Of a stretch of 64,000 bases of DNA, positions 10,759 through 22,473 are shown piece after piece (the first letter of the stretch is position 1; the number at the start of each line of letters is the position of its first letter). The translations under genes were made by a program, and so were the position numbers. The notes beneath the pieces are model-generated. The model was not told the DNA's origin. It saw nothing but the letters and a program-made list of their open reading frames with translations, and did not search any database. Origin of the DNA: Ottelia alismoides (lineage: Eukaryota > Streptophyta > Magnoliopsida > Alismatales > Hydrocharitaceae); NCBI GenBank assembly GCA_037367405.1, contig JAZKJV010000149.1, positions 248,001 through 312,000 of the forward strand, written 5' to 3'.

Positions 10759-12720
10759 AACACACAATCAATGGTTGAGATTAATTTGTGTTTCTTTCAA
10801 TGGCTAAGATGTTGTTGTAAAAATACAAAAATAATTGATTTAATTTTGAATTAATTTATATTGATAAATCAACATAATTAATCCCAATTTAAGTCCCTTT
10901 GACTGATCTTTGAGATAATGAGATAAAATGAGTCTATCTCCTCCAAAACTCATGAGATCTCATTATCTCATGAGATCTCCAAGATTTACAACAACAATTG
11001 TTGTAAATATTTCATACATAAATAATTCACAATTATCTTGTGAAAAACTTCAATCAAGCCATTGAAATTATGTGAATCTCATTCACAACCCAAAACAAAA
11101 TGTAAGTATATTTTCAATTAATCATTCAATGTGAATCCAATACACATTAATAATTAATCAAACAAATATAAATCAAAATATACCCTCTTTAATATATTAT
11201 AAATCACATTTATAATATATATGATTAATATGGATAGTGCTATCCATATTATTAGTATCTGTGATAATTAAATCACATTTAATTATCTTGGATCTCTATT
11301 CTCATGTGCCCAAATAATATGAATCGCATTCACATTATTCATATATTTGATAAATAAATCATATTTAATTATCTTAGATATCTCTTCTTATAATATGAAT
11401 CAAATTCATATTATATGATAAATAAATCACATTTAATTATCAATTTTCTCGATGCTTGGATACATATATCAACAATGAAAGTATCCATGAACTCTTCCAA
11501 GAATAATGCGCTTTCTCTGCAAATACTTGGAGATAAGGACATGGCGATTGTATTGTTCCAAGTATAGTAACTTGGATATTGAAATCACATCTCAAATCTA
11601 GATCTCGGGCCTCCCATAGATGCTTGATTAAATCAAGACCTTAAATATAATGTTCTCATTGCATCTGAATCACATTCAGATCAATGTCCAACATTTGGAC
11701 CAAAATAAGATTACTTCTCTACTGAGAGGAGTCACTAAAATCCAGACTCGTTTCATCACTCCCTAGGAATGGAAGCGTCATGGTTATACAATCGTTTAAG
11801 ATCACATCACCCTCAGGTATTCCCAATACCTGTACATCCTGCGTACTGGAAGAGTAGAATAAACCCGAAATATTAGATCAACTTTATACTGTTTACTTCA
11901 GGGTTTTATCAGTAATTTTCTCATTTGATCATTGGGAGTTGGTATCGATCATATACTTCCCAAAAGCATATATCATACCTATGTCTTGATCATATACTTT
12001 CCAAAAGTATATATCAAACCTACAAATCCTGTCAAGCTTCCAAAACGAGACGACCGTGCGCACAGAATTTGATTCTTCCCAATATCTCATGAGTGAGCTC
12101 ACGTCTTCCAGTTCAGTAATGAACCTGTATGATCCCTTTGAAAGATCGTATTACTCATATGCCCTTTCATGCACACCAACGCGCGGTGTATAGACCTTGC
12201 TTAGGTCATCAACCTATTGGTCTGCCAAATGTACATACTGAGACATATAGTAACACATATCTCTCCGGTCAGAGGATGCATGCATGTATCGTGACAGCAT
12301 ACAATATAGGACTTTGGTTATCTCGATCTCGTTAAGTCAACCCTTCGACTTAACTAATATGACACCTTTGAATCTCTATTCCTATGCAGAGGACCTGCAT
12401 CAAGAGGTCGGTCAGATATCAACCTATGAGAGAAAGGATTGCCATCTCCTACTCAGGCTAGAGATCACATCTTAACAATCATTTGACGGTGCTTGATGAG
12501 TCCTCATTCTAACCCTTTAGATATTCATCCAAGCACCAGCCACTATGTTTCAATTATTGAATCAACAACTTTATGATTATTAAGATGGTCATGGTACATA
12601 ACCCTAGTTGTAGTAAGGGACCTATTATGCAAATTATTTATTCTTCATTTCAGATCAGGGAATGATATTCACAATAACATTTATTGCATAATGGATCGCT
12701 GTGGGCTCGCATGTCCAACT

Positions 12721-14191
12721 GATCATGCCTCAGCCATTCTTTCTCCTCAACGACACCTGGACTGACTTCCTGCTATCACCGGGGACCTTGTGCTCTATGA
12801 GGATTGGGGTTACAGAGGTCATAAGGGGATTAAAATTCAAAAGGAAGTTGGGGGGTCTTATTTATAGACAAGAGACTGACTGCTTTGGGATATGGATTGC
12901 ATGAGGAAGAAAATGGGTTGGTAGAGGATTGAAGTCATGAAGGGAGGATCTCGAGGGAGAAAGGACTCAAGGAGGAAGGTGAAGAAAATGAAGGAATTAG
13001 GTGGCTCATGACTCTAACAGTTAGAGCCTCGGAGGGTACAGTTGACACGTAGGTGAACAAACACTCGCATCACATTGGTCCATGTAGGACCTAGTGGGAC
13101 AAAATAGAAAATAAAAATTCATGTAAATTCAATAATAAATAATAAATGATCTTATTAAGTACAACTTAAAATATGAAAAATGATTCTTATTTCTCTAGCT
13201 ATTCTATGGTGATTTTTATTTATTTTTACAACTTCATTTATTACGTATTAAATTTTAGAAGTATATACATAGGTATATTTTATATTTTAGGTATTTTATT
13301 TATGTTTTGTATTTTAAATTTTATTATCATACTTACATGTTTCATTTATTTATAGTGTCATTAAATACATATTTATGTATTTTTTATTTTATTTACATAC
13401 TTAAAAAAATTATATATATAGTACATGTATAATATAACTATATATTATAATATTTATTTTAATGTAATTTTAATGTTTTAGTTTGTATATATATTTTTAA
13501 TAAGTTTTAAATAATATGTACTATTATTAAAAGATATATGAAAAAAATAAACACATACGCAGTACAATGGGCCTCAGAAAGCCTGCTTTTACATCTTGAC
13601 TTCATTTTTATTGAAACCACCTTCAATAAATAGATAATTTAATTTTAAATACAATGAATGTGAGTTTTGCAAATTTTGAGCCCATACGGAGAAGATATTG
13701 ATCTGTGAAATTCAGTTTACGGCTTTTTCATCTGTGTGTCCAAGTTACACAGTACATTATTTTTATTTACAATTATATATCTAATTTTCTGTGTTTTTAT
13801 GTACAAGTTTCATGTAATCCATTTTATGATTTGAGGTATAAAAATGAAGAAAAAATTGAGTAAAAAGGGAATTTTGTATTAAAGAATCGAGGTTTTATAT
13901 GTGCAGTGTTGGCCCTTATCTCACCCAACGATATTCCTTGTCCACCCAATCAATATGGACTTAGACTCAGGGTTTAGGTTCAGTCAATATTTACAATACT
14001 TCCTTTATTTTTCTTTCTTTTCTTTATTCTTTTATTTTGGATCTAAATACAAATATTTGTACAGTATTGAGAGGTCAAATATGGATGAATAGTGAAGGTT
14101 AATTTGTACATGTTATTGTCATTTACAGGTGTTTTGATAGAGATTTAAAGACAAAATGAAAGAATAAAAGTAGATGATTGTCTAATCATCA
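12721..14191 (-). mobile_element. Athila-4 LTR, outer (upstream) segment
   Basis: On the minus strand the LTR starts TGATGATTAGACAATCATC at 14191, a hairpin-forming start like the other Athila LTRs. About 1.1 kb of AT-rich sequence and then a GC-richer part follow. It aligns block by block with the Athila-5 LTR at 1-1438. Its insertion point falls in the integrase reading frame of copia-3. The likely target duplication is atggt at 14192-14196. Copia-1 interrupts it at 12720/2202. Confidence 0.75.
12858..12867 (-). promoter_or_regulatory. Probable TATA box of Athila-4 LTR
   Basis: The minus strand reads CTATAAATAA at the expected place in the LTR. It is about 200 nt before the predicted splice donor once copia-1 is removed. 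Confidence 0.5.
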
Positions 14192-15421
14192 ATGGTCATC
14201 AATAAACATAAAAGAATATCGATATCCATTTCAGGTTGCAGTACTGAAGGGACCACATACATCGGTATGTATTAGATCAAGAATACCCTCGCATTGTGTA
14301 ACCTTGTTACGAAAGCTTGCTATGGTCATTTTACATCGAATGCAATGTTCACAGATCAGTAGAGTTTGGACCTATAGAAAATCTAAGGTGCCATCGTTTA
14401 TTAATCTTTTGATCATATAAACAGATAAATGAGCAAGCCTTCGATGCCAAATCATGTTAGAATGATTTCCGTCCCCTGCGGTTCTTTTAGGGTTCGTATT
14501 AGTGGTTATTACATTTAAGATAGATTCATCAATGTGCATTTCATAGAGTCTTCCAGAAGCTAAAATACCATCTGCAATATTATTATCATAACGACTTATG
14601 ATAGGTTTCCCACTAAATAAGAACAGATATATATTTCTAACTAACAAAGATACATATATAAAGTTTTTTTTAACATCTGGAACATAAAGACATTCTTTAA
14701 GCACAATGACTCTCCCAGTAGATATTGATTGTTTGCATGTCCCGACGGTGACTGTTACAACACTTGCATCATGTGCCATTTGGATGACTATCTACCCTTC
14801 ATCAAGATTCCTTATTTCCTGAAATAGAGGAAACAAACTATATACATGAACAGAAGCACCAGAATCAATGATACTACTAACTTCTCATACTATGGGAAAA
14901 TAGGTTTTAGTGATGAAAGTATATTTTATACCTACCAAGGCTTTACCTTTCTTAGTGGTTTTCAGGTATTCTGGGTAGTCACGCTTCCCATCGCCCCGAC
15001 TTCTTGCAGTGATGATAAACACCGGTCTTCTTCGATGCTATCAGTGTAGAAGCATTAGAGATTGAGCTGACAGCTTGACTCTTATTCTTTTTTTTCTGGG
15101 TCGGACCCTTCCCAACCATATGCTTCTGACCACGCTTTCTTTGACCTATGCAACCATTGCCCTGCTAATTGGATTCTCTTTCTTCAATATGTCCTCAATG
15201 GACTTCAACAAAGAAATCAGCTCAGTGTTAGTCAAGCTCAACTTGTTCATGTGATACGATACCGCAAAGTTGTTGAAAGACATGGGCAAAGACATCAGTA
15301 TGAAGTCGAACTACATATCTACATCCATCTGAAACCAAAGGGTATCCACTTTCGAGAGATGACCAAGCATTTTGATTACTTGCTCTCGAATCAAAGTTCG
15401 TTCCTACATCTTGCATAAAAT
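14192..15421 (-). mobile_element. copia-3 fragment (gag to integrase)
   Basis: This is the oldest visible layer on the left: internal copia sequence truncated on one side by Athila-4 (14191) and on the other by copia-2 (15422). The rest of the element would lie outside the window. It is related to copia-1 but clearly diverged from it. Confidence 0.75.
14197..15421 (-). pseudogene. copia-3 gag-protease-integrase remnant
   Basis: Minus-strand translation gives the end of gag with a degraded zinc knuckle near 15000, then the aspartic protease motif IIDSGAS (14852-14872). A 135-codon open frame follows (14372-14779) containing KECLYVPDVKKNF and the WHRRLAHLSV segment of the GAG-pre-integrase domain. 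The frame after it reaches LIHTDVCGPF and the first residues of the integrase core before Athila-4 cuts it. Stops and frameshifts separate the parts. The protease catalytic D-S-G triad is intact here. Confidence 0.8.
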
Positions 15422-15940
15422 TGAAGGTTGTGCATCACGGAAGCATGAAGATTGCATCACGAACAATCGGGAGCGACTAGTCGCACTAGTTGCTCAGGGA
15501 GGTGGAATTTATAAATTAAAAGAGATGAAAACACATGATCCAAGAACACTTCTTGGATCTTTTCATCTACAAACCACAAACAATATATAGGAATACCTCT
15601 TGAGGTGAGGTTGTGATCATATCTCTAAAGTAAAAGAGCTCCTACCTCAAGTTTAATCCAGTAGAGGAGATGGTTGTGAGCGTGTTGATGAAATGCGTGC
15701 TCCTCGAAATACAAGTTGATTATCTACATAGAAAATCTTTTAATCTCATCTCATGAGATCCAATATCTTCTAACAAGCAAGGTGCATCGAAGGAGATGGA
15801 GATCCACGAATTCGAAGCAATGGTACAACAGTGTGGTGATGACAACGATCCTCTCTAGGGTTTAGAGTGGACGGCAACTCTAAGGAGAGAGAGAGAGATT
15901 GCAATTCTGTTATCTAGAAGAAGATCTATGTTTGTCTCTT

Positions 15941-15982
15941 CTTTTATAATATTTTGGGATTCCATGGATCACAATCCATGGA
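15941..15982 (-). promoter_or_regulatory. copia-2 LTR TATA-like box and palindrome
   Basis: The minus strand has TATTATAAAAG, preceded in the transcription sense by a perfect 9-bp inverted repeat with spacer CACA (15961-15982). The arrangement matches copia-1. Confidence 0.55.
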
Positions 15983-17445
15983 CAACACAATCCAATGGTG
16001 GACATTGATATGTGTTTCTTTCAATAGCCATGATTTTGTTGTAAAAAACACAATAATAAAAAAAATAATTAAATTAAATATATTTAATAATTATCATTAT
16101 AAATTAATTTAATCAAATCAATGAGCATTAAAGGATTGGGAAGGGAGGCTACAACCTTCCTATTATAAGGGGGGACAACAACCTTAAATTTTGACTCAAG
16201 GGTGGTCGACCACCCTCCCTACATGGAAGGGGAGCTCCTTTTCCTATTACGTTAGATTACATATTTCACATAATCCTTTAATTATTTAAAATAACTTTTA
16301 TTGTAAATTATTTCACTAAAATAATTTTAAATTATTTTGCAAAATATCAATCATGCCGTTGGAAATTTATGAATCATATTCATAATCCAAAATAAAATGT
16401 AAATTAAATTTTCAATTAATTCAATGTGAATCCAATTCACATCAACATTTAAATTGTAAATGTTATTTACAAAAATCTCCCTCTTATATATTATAAATCA
16501 CATTTATTATATATATATGATTAATATGGATAGTACTATCTAAATTATTCATATCCATGATAATTAAATAACATTTAATTATATTTATTTATCACTTTCA
16601 TGCATTTTAATAATATGGATCAAATTCACATTATTTACGATAATTAAATAACATTTAGTTATCCATTTCTCAATGCTTGGATACACATTCATCAGTGGAA
16701 TGATTCTTGAACTCTTTCAAGAATAATGCACCTTCTCTCCGGATACTTGGAGATAAGAACAGGGTGGTTGTACATTCCACATATAGTTACTTGGAAAATG
16801 AGATCATATCTCAAATCTAGATCTCGAAGACCTCAAATAGATTTTTGATTAAATCAAAGCAATGAATTAAACCTTCTCATTGCATATGAATCACATTCAG
16901 ATCAATATCCAACACTTGGACTAAGATTAGTTTACTTCTCTACTAAGAGGAGTTACTAAAATCCATACGTGTTTCATCACTCCCTCGGAATGGAAGCATT
17001 ATGGTTATACAATCATTTATGATCACATCACCCTCAAGTATTCCTTAATAGTTGTACATCCTGCATACTGGAAGATCTAGAATAAACCTAAAGTTTTAGA
17101 TCTTATTTAGATTGTCTTCTTCAGGTATCATTAGGTTTCTCATTCGATCACTGGGATTTTGTATAAAACATATACTTTCCAAAAGCATATATAAAACCTA
17201 GGTATTTATCATACACTTTCCAAAAGCATATAGCAAACCTACAAATTAAGTTAAGCTTCCAAAGTGAGATGATTATGCATGGAATTTGATCCCAATATCT
17301 CATGAATGAGCTCATGTCTTCTGGCTCGGTAATGAACCGTATGATCCCATTAAGAGATCGTATTGCTCATTTGCCCATGTATGCAAATCAGCTCGTTGGT
17401 GTATAGACATTGAATAAGTCATCAAGCTATCAGTCTATCAAATGA

Positions 17446-17517
17446 ACATGCTAAGACATATAGTAACACATCTATATCTGGACATGCTAAGACATATAGT
17501 AACACATCTATATCTGG
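17446..17517. repeat. 36-bp tandem duplication in copia-2 LTR
   Basis: Two exact 36-bp units (17446-17481 and 17482-17517) beginning ACATGCTAAGACATATAG. The homologous sites in copia-1 and copia-4 have a single copy. Confidence 0.85.
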
Positions 17518-17965
17518 TCAGAATATGTGAATCTATATCATGACAGTATACGACATAGGTCTTGGTTATCTTGATCTCGTTATGTCAACTCTTTGACCTA
17601 ACTTATCTTACAACTCCGATTCTCTATTTTTATGCAGAGGACTAGCATCAAGAGGTCAGTTAGATATCAACCTTTGAAGAAAAGGATTGCCATCTCCTTC
17701 TTATGCTAAAAATCCCCTCTTAACAATAACTTTACAGTGCTTGATGAGTCCTCAATCTTACTCCTTATATATCACTTAAGCATCAACCTCTATGATTAAA
17801 CATTTGAATCAATAGATGTATGATCATTAAGATGGCCATGGTACATAACCAAGATTGTACTAAGGGAAATGCTATGCAAATTAATTATTCTTCATTTCAG
17901 ATCAGGGAATGAATTGCAATAACATTCATTACATAATAGCTCGTTGTGGGCTCGCATGTCCAACA

Positions 17966-17980
17966 GTCTCCCTTTTGCCC
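17966..17980 (-). promoter_or_regulatory. copia-2 polypurine tract
   Basis: The minus strand reads GGGCAAAAGGGAGAC directly before the LTR start TGTTGG. Confidence 0.75.
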
Positions 17981-18623
17981 AAACAGCCATTAATGAGATA
18001 ATCTTTAAACCCATACTCATGTGCTAATCATAAGCTATTTGGAAAAATAGCTGGGTAAGTTGACCGGTCACCCAGTTCCCAAATAGACTATGTTAAGTCC
18101 TTTTATGGTACTTGCATATCTCCTAGTAATAGTGCTTGCACCCAATGCCAATGTTGCATCTTTTGCAACCAATACTCAATCTTGTTAAAGCAGTTGTAGT
18201 GTCTTTGACACTGCAACTCAGAAATCGTTATAACTAGTATGTAATTTCTATTATCCTTATCTGAATGCCCTTACTCCTATATATCTCTATATTTTAAGAC
18301 TAAGACCTAATCTTATGCCATATAAGGCATCTGCAGTTAAGACCTTTTAGATCACTATCTATAAGGTCTTAAGTTCTTGAAGATTAGACTTTGAGATCAC
18401 TATCTCAAAAGTCTTGTCCTCCTTAAAGGTAGTTTTATTAGTGCAATCAAGTGTCTTATCTCCATAGTAGGATTAGTAACAGCTTACTACTCCGACTGCA
18501 TGGCAGACATCTGGGTTTTGTACGCATCTAGCTTACATTAAGCTTTTCATGAATGATGTGCAAGGGCAATCAGTTTTAACGATCACTTCCTCAACTCTTT
18601 GAGGTGTTATCCCTTCTAATAGG
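17981..18623 (-). pseudogene. copia-2 3' internal (RNase H side) remnant
   Basis: Aligns with copia-1 4794-5400 nearly end to end. The match breaks exactly at 'aatagg', where Athila-1 starts. No open frame of useful length remains. Confidence 0.55.
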
Positions 18624-20715
18624 TGATGAATCCATGATTCATCACTCTAATTAGCTGAAAATAGAGCTTCGTCCCGACAATTTAGGATCATCTACATCTA
18701 ACTTCATAAAAATTACATTCATGCACTCATAATTAAGTTGCACAAATTCCTATTTCTCTGAGGCATTCAAAATCATCTCCACATTTTCACCTAACCTCAT
18801 GCATTTTTAGTTCATTCATGCTAACTCCAATTGACATAAAATCAACTCCATTTTGTACATATGATTAACCATAATCAATGAAAAATCCTAAAAAATGTTA
18901 ACTTGCACATATGCAAAATAACCCAAACCATAATTTTAAACCTGACAGACTTAAACATTGATATCTTTCCCACACAGTTTTCGATTTCACTATACTCAAT
19001 TTTAAATTAATTTACATTCAAATACCTTCAAAACAATCCAATTTCATAAAAATCGGAGTTCATTTGTGAAAGTTAGATTTTGGGCCTCTTTTGCGCGATG
19101 TGCATTTTCGCTGATTTTGATCTATCATTTCATGCGCATATTTCACTCATTTTAATTATTTCTTCTTTCACTTATTTAATCCATTCATTATTTTAATAAA
19201 TCACATAAAAATCAAAATCATAAAATCATAAAAGCAATTAAAAAGATTAATTCTAACTTAACCTAATCCACTTGTACATAATTAATCTCCCCAATTTTTT
19301 CAGACCTTTTTCTAACTCATAAAAATTCAAAAAAATATCATTTGAGTCCATTGCATTAATACATAGCATGTTTGATTTTTGCATGCATTTATTTATTATC
19401 GAAAAATCAAATGAAAATTATAAACCTAAATATCAATATTTTATGTAACTAAAATATCACAAAAAAATTCTTATCTATGCATTTCATTTGCTCTTGGTAT
19501 TTTCATGAAAATTGTAGGTCCCATCAAAACGAACAACATTTGCGCAGAAGTTTTTTTTTATCTGAGGTCATATTCTATTTCTTTTCTATTTTTGCTTTGA
19601 TATTTAATTTTTAATTTTTTAGCACTACACTTGGTAGATCCTAGAGTCGCCACATGTCGCGTTATCCCCGCACCTTCCTCCTTTGTTCCTCCAGTCGTTT
19701 TTCCCTTGTCCGCCCGTCTCACGCTTTTACACCGTCGTTGCTTCCGTCTCTCCTCCTTTTGTCTGGATCGCAACCACAATAAGGTCGTTGAACCTTCCCC
19801 CTTCTTTGCCCAACAAACCCAACAACGGCCATCATCAGACCTTTATCTCCTTTTCCAAATCCCCTTCACCTAACCTCGCATTCAGAATGAGAGAGATAGA
19901 GTCGAGAGCTGCGTGCTGGTGACATCAGCCGTAATCATCGGCGAAGTCCTCCAATCTAGGCGCGATCCATGAGGTCCCATGACCTCGTGTTTCTACTCCA
20001 TCCCTTGAGCATCTGAGTCATATGCTTCACCGTCGAGCACAGAGGCGATCACCGGAATGGCTACAATACTCTCAAACCATCAAGCGAGCTCGACCAATCT
20101 TCTTCTTCTTCATATTTTCCATCTTCTGTTGTCTCATTCCTTCCCCATTTATCTTCATCTCTGATCAACTCCACCCTTTTCATCATCTTTTCTTTCTCCA
20201 TCTTCATCAAAATGGAGCTCATGGTCCTCTACTCTTTCATCTCGGTCATCTCCATATCATCTTCAACCTACACCCACATCAGAGCGTGATCTATGAAAGT
20301 GGCTGGTGACAACAGTCATCGATACCACAACTAGGATCAACTCCCAACAAGACTATAAAGTTTTGAGGCTTCGCCGGCCTCTTGAGACGAAGACCATGGA
20401 GGAGGTCCATCACCCACTCCCATATCTTAGGAGAACACACCCCCAAATCCTTTACCTATTGCACCTTCATTTTACCGCCACGATCCCTCTTCAAACATAT
20501 CTGCTCCGTTAACGCTACCACCACCACCGTCATTCCATATATGCCTGCAACCCATCACCAATATCACCTCTGATCCTCTTCGCCGTCTATTCTCCCCTTC
20601 ACAAACTTCCATATTCATCGGCTCCATCCATCACAAATGAAGCCTCAGTTTCCAATCGCTCATCTTTAAAGCGAACAGTACCTTCACCGCCTCGAGCATC
20701 GCCATTCGATGCCAC
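18624..20715 (+). repeat. Athila-1 5' LTR, first part
   Basis: A hairpin start (arms TGATGAATC and GATTCATCA), AT-rich sequence to about 19630, then GC- and pyrimidine-rich sequence. The many short frames in 19630-20715 run on both strands and look like LTR composition, not genes. Confidence 0.8.
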
Positions 20716-21676
20716 TGATGAATACTCATTCATCACTCTTTATTCTTATATTTTAGCTACAAAAACCTTTGCAAATACATGTATATATTTGTAAATATAA
20801 ATAATTACCAAAAGCATGCATTGTGTAAAAAGTTATAATTAGCAAGTTTTTGTGCAAAAATAAAAGAATAAAGATCAAAAAGAAAAAGAAGGAAATATTT
20901 AGAATAAATATTGAGCAACCTAACCCAAGGGAGGGCTCAGCATGGGCCTGACCGCATAAAAGCCAAAGTAGAGGGAGATAGGGGCTCATGTGTGTAAATA
21001 TACCTGTAAATAAAATAAATATATTTTCCTCCAAAAATAGAATAAAATGGGCTTGTAAATATTTGTACATATTTATGAATATAAAATCAAAACAAAAATA
21101 GAAAAAAAGAAAATAAACATAAAAATAAAACACTTGTACATAGTCACCTTGTGTATAGTCCACTCTCCTATTTATTTTACTTTGTAAATAAATAAAATTA
21201 ATTTCCAAAAATTTTATAAATATTCTATCTTTTATGTTGTAAATAAATAAAATAAAAATAACAAAAATAAAAACAAAATAAAAAGAACAAAATTAAAACC
21301 AAAAATATATTGTAAATATACCATGTACATAATGGTACACTTATATTTATTTCACTCTTGTATATAAATAACAAAAATAAAAAAAATATCCTTGTATTCC
21401 TAATTTTATTCTATAAATAAATAAAATATAAAATGGGAATAAAAATGTTTAAAAATAACAAATTAAAAATCAAAAATTAAAAAGACATATTGTACATATA
21501 CCTATATATAGCATAAAGTGTAAATACCTTATTTTTATTTTGAAAAATTAATTAAAAATCACAAAAAATAGAGAAAAATAAAATAAATATTTTTCATGTT
21601 TTAAGTTTTTATTCATTCGAGCATTTTCTGTCTTAAAATAGATAAACAAATAAATTGTGCTTGGCGGATTCTGATT

Positions 21677-21721
21677 GGTCCACGGGGGTTAGTTGACCCC
21701 GGTCAACTTCCCCCGCGGACC
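21677..21721. repeat. Near-perfect 45-nt hairpin in TR-GAG U3
   Basis: The left arm carries GGTCC, CGGGGG and GTTGACC; the right arm carries GGTCAAC, CCCCCG and GGACC. The arms pair over about 21 positions around a 2-nt centre. It lies about 190 bp upstream of the TATA box. The 3' LTR copy (31216-31260) is slightly mutated. Confidence 0.85.
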
Positions 21722-21908
21722 CTCTACTCTTGCAGATCTGATTGACGACCCGACTTCTCCAATTATTTCTCATTCGATCCGACAACCAAATACCTTAACC
21801 CCGGGCTCCGATTGATCCTTGAACATCCATGACCCACGCCCGGGGTGGGTCTTAGGGATCCGAGTCGCGAGTGACTCGCCCGACCTACTTCTTCTCGGAC
21901 CCCTGATC

Positions 21909-21916
21909 ATATAAAA
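21909..21916 (+). promoter_or_regulatory. TR-GAG 5' LTR TATA box
   Basis: ATATAAAA in a GC-rich context, with the same sequence at the same offset in the other LTR (31448-31455). This is the likely promoter of the genomic RNA. Confidence 0.7.
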
Positions 21917-22169
21917 CCTCAGCTCCGGCGACCTTGTTCTTCATCTTTGGATCTCCCCCTCGTCGCCTGTGACCTCCTCCGGAGTCCCTGAGTGACAGCC
22001 GCGTTCTTTGGAGTAGCAGCAAGGCCCGGGAAGCTGGGAGCCACTGATCCGGTGGTTTTCACTGCCGTACGCCGCCGCGAGCGCGCCCAGCCTCGGGGAG
22101 ACGACGCCCCCTTGCAGGCAATGACCCAGGAGCTTCTTGAGCTTCAGCCCAGTCGGCAGCATCCGCCAG

Positions 22170-22473
22170 GTAACCTTCTTAGCCCGTAGATTAGCCTAGA
22201 TTAGGATTTTTCAGTTGCTGTTAGTGTAGCTCCGCCGCCTCCGCCCTTCGTCTCCGGTCACCCATTCACCCATCCGACCTTCGCTTCACGTCCACCACAC
22301 TTCTCCCCACCTTCTCCGACCTTCCATTCCCCCTGGCTCACCCCGGAGCAGGGATATCGGCTCTCACCCTCCGCCGCTCGCCGGAAAGCTGCCATACCGA
22401 TGCACCAGCCATCCATATCCCGCTCTGACGGGTCGAGGCAGTTTGCCCTCGACCCAGCTCTCTTTCTGTGCAG
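22170..22473 (+). other. Putative 304-nt intron in TR-GAG LTR leader
   Basis: Donor CAG|GTAACC after 22169; acceptor TCTTTCTGTGCAG ending at 22473. The 3' LTR preserves both sites (31709-32013). Athila-2, Athila-3, Athila-4 and possibly Athila-1 show a donor and acceptor 303-323 nt apart at the matching place. No transcript evidence is available. Confidence 0.45.

Larger units (their letters stand above)
2202..12720 (-). mobile_element. Full-length Ty1/copia retrotransposon (copia-1), decayed
   Basis: Two direct LTRs (2202-4778 and 10152-12720) flank about 5.4 kb of internal sequence. On the minus strand the order is 5' LTR, tRNA-iMet-type PBS, a long leader, gag, protease, GAG-pre-integrase/integrase, RT, RNase H, PPT and 3' LTR, which is the Ty1/copia order. 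The flanks carry an imperfect 5-bp target duplication (gatcg on the left, gatca on the right). The LTRs differ at many positions and every domain is broken, so this is an old copy. It is inserted in the Athila-4 LTR. Confidence 0.9.
10152..12720 (-). repeat. copia-1 5' LTR
   Basis: 2569 bp, the partner of 2202-4778. The outer end reads ATGTCCAACT, so the terminal base of the usual TCCAACA is changed. The TATA region is at about 10711-10726 (minus strand). The R-U5 part is rearranged: hairpin H3 of the 3' LTR is missing and a second copy of the H4 segment is present. Confidence 0.9.
15422..17965 (-). repeat. copia-2 3' LTR
   Basis: 2544 bp. On the minus strand it starts TGTTGGACATGCGAG after the PPT and ends in TTCA at 15422. 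It carries the TATA-like TATTATAAAAG (15941-15951), the palindrome arms TCCATGGAT and ATCCATGGA (15961-15982), and hairpin H3 with arms GATCCAAGAA and TTCTTGGATC (15537-15559). Confidence 0.88.
15422..18623 (-). mobile_element. copia-2 element, right part cut by Athila-1
   Basis: A 3' LTR, a PPT and about 640 bp of 3' internal sequence on the minus strand. The body would continue to the right but stops at 18623, where the Athila-1 LTR begins. It was inserted in gag of copia-3; the left flank is aaaat (15417-15421), and the matching right flank is outside the window. Confidence 0.82.

Noticed and set aside
19631..20573. Pyrimidine-rich frames suggesting a host gene 5' end
   Set aside because: The region is the GC-rich part of the Athila-1 LTR, in the same place as in the other LTRs; no conserved protein.
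20753..21208. 151-codon minus-strand frame, repeated at 30289-30753
   Set aside because: It lies in the AT-rich U3 of the TR-GAG LTRs, has low-complexity Phe/Ile/Tyr-rich composition, and is duplicated because the LTRs are duplicated.
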